A stretch of 17,643 bases of DNA, taken from Thiomicrorhabdus sp. GTDB lineage: Bacteria > Pseudomonadota > Gammaproteobacteria > Thiomicrospirales > Thiomicrospiraceae. Made by a program: the position numbers and the translations under genes. Shown piece by piece: positions 14,374 through 17,643 of this stretch (its first letter is position 1; each line of letters begins with the position of its first letter). The notes under the pieces were generated by a model. It searched no databases. It saw nothing but the letters and a program-made list of their open reading frames with translations, and was not told where the DNA came from. The DNA is taken from positions 1 through 17,643 of the forward strand of contig WFNQ01000118.1 in NCBI GenBank assembly GCA_015488565.1, read 5' to 3'.

Positions 14374-15396
14374 TTATACCGTTAATTTTTTTTGAATCGA
14401 GGCATAGTCTTCAGGCCTTCCCATATCTACCCAATAATCTTTTATTTCATAAGATTTCGTAGAAAAGCCTTTCACATTCAAAATTCGAAATAACTCAGGC
14501 AAATCAAAAAATTCATCGCGAGGTACATAGCTTAAAACCTTAGGATCTAAAACATACACGCCCGTATTAATAAAAAATTGATATATTGGTTTTTCATTAA
14601 GCCCTAAAATATTATTACTTTCATCTATATCAATAACACCGTAAGGAACTTGATAACTGCTCTTCCTTATACACATCGTAGCCAAAGAGTTTGTTGAATA
14701 ATGATAGTTCAACAAAGTTTCATAATCCAAAGAGGCCAGAACATCACCATTTGTCACAAAAAAAGGTTCCTTAAGATCAATATCTATACAACTTAAAGCA
14801 CCCCCTGTACCTAACTTCTTAGTCTCTTCTAGATACGTTATTTGAATACCAAATTCACTGCCATCTTTAAAATAATCCTTAATCACCTGAGCTTTATAAT
14901 TAACACTTAACATAAATTTAGTAAAACCATGAGCAACAAACTGGTCAATAATATGCTTAAGTATTGGTTGATTATTCACAGGTAACATAGGCTTAGGAAT
15001 ATCCTTTGTAAGCTCCCCTAACCTTGTACCAAGCCCTCCTGCCATAATAACAACCCAGTTAGGCTTTAAGTCAAACTCTGCTTCATCCAGAATAACAACA
15101 TCTTTTAGTATTCCCTTTTTATCAACTATTGGCATATGCTTTCGATAAAGCTTTTTTAACTCATACAAAACTTGTTTTTTTGTAACGCCATAAAGCATGG
15201 TAACGGGGTTTTTATTGATAATATCTAACAACTCTGTTTTATCATTAAGGATCGCTCTACGAACATCCCCATCTGTTAAAATTCCTATCAACTGATTATT
15301 TTTATTTGTCACAGCAAGAAAACCATGGCCATTTTGATCAAGGATTTTTATCGCCTCTTTAAAAGATGATTGATCTGACAAAATCATATTTTTCAT
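14374..15396 (-). CDS. ptmE: PtmE-like CBS-domain sugar-1-phosphate nucleotidyltransferase (probable GlcN-1-P guanylyltransferase)
   Basis: 340 residues in two parts. The N-terminal 110 residues form a CBS pair (GHGFLAVTNKNNQLIGILTD at 23-42, then KKLYRKHMPIVDKKGILKDV at 81-100). Then comes a nucleotidyltransferase domain with VVIMAGGLGTRLGELTKDIP (115-134), KPMLPV (135-140), GTGGAL (196-201), VTNGD (214-218) and a DYWVDMGRPEDY C-terminal motif. The same order is found in Campylobacter PtmE, which makes GDP-GlcN for the GDP-linked legionaminic acid route. CBS domains usually bind adenine nucleotides and regulate the attached enzyme. Plain RmlA/RfbF-type enzymes lack them. ATG at 15396 has CGGAA five to six bases upstream. 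A 14-base gap leads to the CMP-synthetase gene. GTP use is inferred from the family, not from a residue I can point to. Confidence 0.82.
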   Translation of the reverse strand: MKNMILSDQSSFKEAIKILDQNGHGFLAVTNKNNQLIGILTDGDVRRAILNDKTELLDIINKNPVTMLYGVTKKQVLYELKKLYRKHMPIVDKKGILKDVVILDEAEFDLKPNWVVIMAGGLGTRLGELTKDIPKPMLPVNNQPILKHIIDQFVAHGFTKFMLSVNYKAQVIKDYFKDGSEFGIQITYLEETKKLGTGGALSCIDIDLKEPFFVTNGDVLASLDYETLLNYHYSTNSLATMCIRKSSYQVPYGVIDIDESNNILGLNEKPIYQFFINTGVYVLDPKVLSYVPRDEFFDLPELFRILNVKGFSTKSYEIKDYWVDMGRPEDYASIQKKLTV

Positions 15397-15417
15397 AAAA
15401 ATTCCGTTACTTAATGT

Positions 15418-16479
15418 TTACAAAATATCACTATTCATTAAAATATGATCAAACCCTAAGTCTTTATTGACTGTACGTCCAATAACAAACTCACTCATAC
15501 CTGGATCAAAGCCCCCTCCAGGTCTTTTAAAGTCGATATCACAACTTTGAATCACTTCGCCCTTCTTAAGAGCTCGTGTTAGAACAATGCTTCTTCTAAA
15601 CTCTCTCTTTTTCTCTTCTGTTTCAGGGGCTGTTATTCGAAAGGAGCCTAATGCATCACAAATTCGAATCGAATTAGAAACAATTTCAGACATTTCATTT
15701 TTTGTTGCTGAGACTTTATGATCCCAACCCTCCATCTCTTTATCAAGCGTAAAATGCTTTTCTATCAAACAGGCTCCAAGAGCAACAGAAGCCAACGGTA
15801 TCGCGGTACCAATAGTATGATCTGAAAAACCTATTGGATAATCTGGGTATGCCATCATTAATGTTTTAAGATTATTTAGATTTACATCTTTATCAACAGG
15901 AGGGTATGTTGATACACAGTGTAAAATAACAATCTGATTATTTCCTGCCCCCTCTATAACCTTAACAGCCTTGTCAATTTCATATAACTCACTCAAACCC
16001 GTTGATATAACAATAGGCTTACCTTTTTTAGCCAAATACTCCAAAAAAGGATAATTATTAAGGTCCATTGATGCGACCTTAATAAATGGGCTATCTAGTT
16101 TTTCAATTAAAAAGTCTGCTTCTTCCTTGCTAAATGGCGTCGAGGTACAGTCAATTCCAATTTCATCTGAAAAATCTTTCATCTGCAATAATTCACTTTC
16201 TGAAATTGAGTATTCTGTAACAATCTCTTCCAGAGAATAATCATCCCTATCCCGATAATCATCAGCAATAAAAAAATTATCCTCATATTTTTTTCTTGCG
16301 AAGATACTGTCCTTAGTCCAACTTTGAAATTTTATACAATCTGCACCGGCTTCTTTTGCCTCAACAATCATTTTTTTTGCTAATTCCATATTTCCATTAT
16401 GGTTCGAGCCTAACTCGGCAATAACATATGGGCGACAGTAATTAAAAACTTCTTTTTTTCTTGTTAATTGTACTTTCAT
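15418..16479 (-). CDS. legI: NeuB-family nonulosonic acid synthase (legionaminate/sialate-type)
   Basis: 353 residues: a TIM barrel (about 1-280) followed by a SAF/antifreeze-like domain (about 295-353). Key motifs are YVIAELGSNHNGN (18-30), CIKFQ (48-52), CTSTPFS (111-117), FIKVAS (132-137), VISTGLS (157-163), LHCVSTYP (186-193), IGFSDHT (216-222) and IEKHFTLD (239-246). The enzyme condenses a 6-carbon N-acyl-mannosamine-type sugar with phosphoenolpyruvate to a 9-carbon acid. At 251-258 it has GWDHKVSA where most relatives have GPDH. The C-terminal domain carries REFRRS and RPGGGFDPG. ATG at 16479 has AAGG about nine bases upstream. Context (PtmE-type gene next) favours legionaminate over N-acetylneuraminate, and motif differences argue against the Pse (PseI) group. 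Confidence 0.9.
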   Translation of the reverse strand: MKVQLTRKKEVFNYCRPYVIAELGSNHNGNMELAKKMIVEAKEAGADCIKFQSWTKDSIFARKKYEDNFFIADDYRDRDDYSLEEIVTEYSISESELLQMKDFSDEIGIDCTSTPFSKEEADFLIEKLDSPFIKVASMDLNNYPFLEYLAKKGKPIVISTGLSELYEIDKAVKVIEGAGNNQIVILHCVSTYPPVDKDVNLNNLKTLMMAYPDYPIGFSDHTIGTAIPLASVALGACLIEKHFTLDKEMEGWDHKVSATKNEMSEIVSNSIRICDALGSFRITAPETEEKKREFRRSIVLTRALKKGEVIQSCDIDFKRPGGGFDPGMSEFVIGRTVNKDLGFDHILMNSDIL

Positions 16480-16504
16480 TTATTTTGACCTTATTGTGTA
16501 CACT

Positions 16505-17323
16505 TTATTCTTCCCACCAAAAAGGGGTTTTATTTTTTTGCTGAAAAAAACCATCTTGCAAATCATTAATGTCCAAGTCATTTTCACATTCATATAACTC
16601 TTTAAACACACTACTTTTTTTAACCAATAAACTATAGTGTTTACTTTTTACTTGTCTTGTTTTTAAAAACGTTTCTTGAGAATTAATACCAATACCAATC
16701 GTATTAGACTCATACTGTCTATAATAAGTTTGGGTTTGATTAGTGAATACCGCAGTTAAATTTTTCAACAATAAGGTTGAAAAAAAGTACCAATCAACGG
16801 CAATTAAGTCTTGTTCAAAATTAACAGGATCTAAAGCTGAAACCTTCACTGCGGTATTAGATAAACCAAATATATTTTTATCTTTTATAAAACCTAATGA
16901 AATTAATTCCTTATTTTGAATCCTGTTTGAGATATATTTTTCACAATAAATGCCATTATTTTTAAAAAGAGAAAGGTCATTAACGACAATATCGTAGTCA
17001 CATAAAATATCTATAGAGACTTGAACTCTATTTGCATCAAAATAGTCATCACTATCACCAAAAATTAAGTTCTCATAGGCTGCATTAATTACATAATTAA
17101 TGCCATGCGCCCTATTTTCTGCTGGAGTTCCTGATGAAAAAAGTTCAATTAAATTAAGTTCACTAAAAGCCTCCTTAATCTCACTAAACCCCTCATAATT
17201 ATCATTTATCACGATAACATCAAATTTTGTATACGTCTGCTTTCTAAGTGAGTCAAAAAACTCAAATAAATAACATCGTTCCATAGGAAAAATTGTTGTT
17301 AAAAAAGCCGTTTTATTTTTCAC
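16505..17323 (-). CDS. GT2-family (GT-A) glycosyltransferase in the nonulosonic acid module
   Basis: 272 residues. The N-terminus (FLTTIFPMERCYLFEFFDSL, then KQTYTKFDVIVINDNYEGF) is the GT2 fold opening. LIFGDSDDYFD at about 86-96 carries the aspartate motif that binds the metal and nucleotide-sugar. AVDWYFFSTLLLK near 174-186 is the acceptor-side region with the usual catalytic Asp. No membrane segment is seen, so it acts on the cytoplasmic face. The start is GTG at 17323, overlapping the upstream stop in GTGA (17320-17323), with AGGAA about 10 bases upstream. The C-terminus ends in a charged and aromatic tail (PFWWEE). It sits inside the nonulosonic set, so it may act on or beside that sugar. 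Donor and acceptor are unknown. Confidence 0.8.
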   Translation of the reverse strand: MKNKTAFLTTIFPMERCYLFEFFDSLRKQTYTKFDVIVINDNYEGFSEIKEAFSELNLIELFSSGTPAENRAHGINYVINAAYENLIFGDSDDYFDANRVQVSIDILCDYDIVVNDLSLFKNNGIYCEKYISNRIQNKELISLGFIKDKNIFGLSNTAVKVSALDPVNFEQDLIAVDWYFFSTLLLKNLTAVFTNQTQTYYRQYESNTIGIGINSQETFLKTRQVKSKHYSLLVKKSSVFKELYECENDLDINDLQDGFFQQKNKTPFWWEE

Positions 17324-17643
17324 TTTACTAAGGTTCCTGCTTTTACAAAGCTATCATTTTGAATAACAACCCCCTCCTTTGTAACAGATTGACTCCCAAT
17401 AAAACTTTTTTGCTTAACAAGAACGCCACCATTAATGGTTACACCCGTTGATATATGGCAATAGTTTTCGACAACAGAATCATGCTCAATCAGAGATTTG
17501 GTATTAATAATACAATTTTCACCCACTCTAGCCCCTGCGTTTATTAATGCATGATGCATTACAATCGTACCTTGTGCTATTTGAGCATGCTTTGAGACAT
17601 AAGCAAGGGGAGAAATAATCACTGGAACAGTAAAATTTAACGA
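17320..17643 (-). CDS. NeuD/PglD/LegH-like hexapeptide-repeat acyltransferase, C-terminal part (cut by window edge)
   Basis: The reading frame is open to the window edge and gives 107 residues; a GTG at 17622 lies inside it but is probably not the start. Reading from the edge, FTVPVIISPLAYVSKHA leads into a left-handed beta-helix of hexapeptide repeats, then SLIEHDSVVENYCHISTG. This contains the histidine of the IEH motif that acts as general base in PglD, and the tail NDSFVKAGTLVK closes the family pattern. Full-length proteins are about 195-220 residues, with an N-terminal Rossmann-like domain that would lie upstream of the window. The family acetylates the 4-amino group of UDP-QuiNAc4N (PglD) or related intermediates, or accompanies sialic acid synthesis (NeuD). 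Next to a PtmE-type legionaminic acid set, LegH-type N-acetylation is likely. Confidence 0.85.
   Translation of the reverse strand, partial: SLNFTVPVIISPLAYVSKHAQIAQGTIVMHHALINAGARVGENCIINTKSLIEHDSVVENYCHISTGVTINGGVLVKQKSFIGSQSVTKEGVVIQNDSFVKAGTLVK

Noticed and set aside
1..17643. Search for CRISPR arrays, tRNA/rRNA genes, insertion sequences and integrase attachment sites
   Set aside because: No regularly spaced repeats, no transposase or integrase coding signal and no cloverleaf-like region were seen. The only gap with room for such elements is 486-752.

Overview
The window is an AT-rich segment of a surface-polysaccharide (O-antigen or capsule, Wzx/Wzy-dependent) biosynthesis locus. Every recognisable gene lies on the minus strand, so transcription runs from high to low coordinates. 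The gene families (fnlABC/wbuB, a WbpM-type dehydratase after the initiating transferase, and a nonulosonic acid set) suggest a Gram-negative bacterium, most likely a gammaproteobacterium. The species cannot be fixed from this sequence. Both edges cut genes: a NeuD/PglD-like acetyltransferase at 17643 and a WbpM-like dehydratase at position 1.

Layout in transcription order: (1) 17643-13664, a nonulosonic (sialic acid-like) module: NeuD/LegH-like hexapeptide acyltransferase (partial), GT2 glycosyltransferase, NeuB/LegI-type synthase, a CBS-plus-nucleotidyltransferase protein of the PtmE type, and a CMP-sugar synthetase. The PtmE-type protein points to the GDP-linked legionaminic acid route. 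The dehydratase, aminotransferase and 2-epimerase of that route are not in the window and would be expected upstream of 17643. (2) 13570-9762, assembly: a GT-B-like glycosyltransferase, Wzx flippase and Wzy polymerase. (3) 9753-5251, the complete UDP-L-FucNAc pathway (FnlA, FnlB, FnlC) followed by a WbuB-like GT4 transferase. (4) 5241-4648, a short PglC/WcaJ-type phosphoglycosyl transferase that starts the repeat unit on undecaprenyl phosphate. (5) 4655-753, a four-gene cassette of unclear chemistry: metallophosphoesterase, CarB-like ATP-grasp ligase, SDR oxidoreductase and DegT-type aminotransferase. (6) a 267-base non-coding gap, then the N-terminal membrane part of a WbpM-like UDP-GlcNAc 4,6-dehydratase.

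Genes 17643-753 are tightly packed, with overlaps or gaps of about 70 bases or less, as expected for one long operon. The simplest joint reading is a repeat unit with an initiating sugar, L-FucNAc, a nonulosonic acid (legionaminic-like) and at least one further sugar. It would be built by one phosphoglycosyl transferase and three glycosyltransferases, flipped by Wzx and polymerised by Wzy. The most interesting points are the unexplained four-gene cassette, the poly-G tracts (G8 in fnlB, G7 in the CMP-synthetase gene) that could allow phase variation, and the variant NeuB motif.
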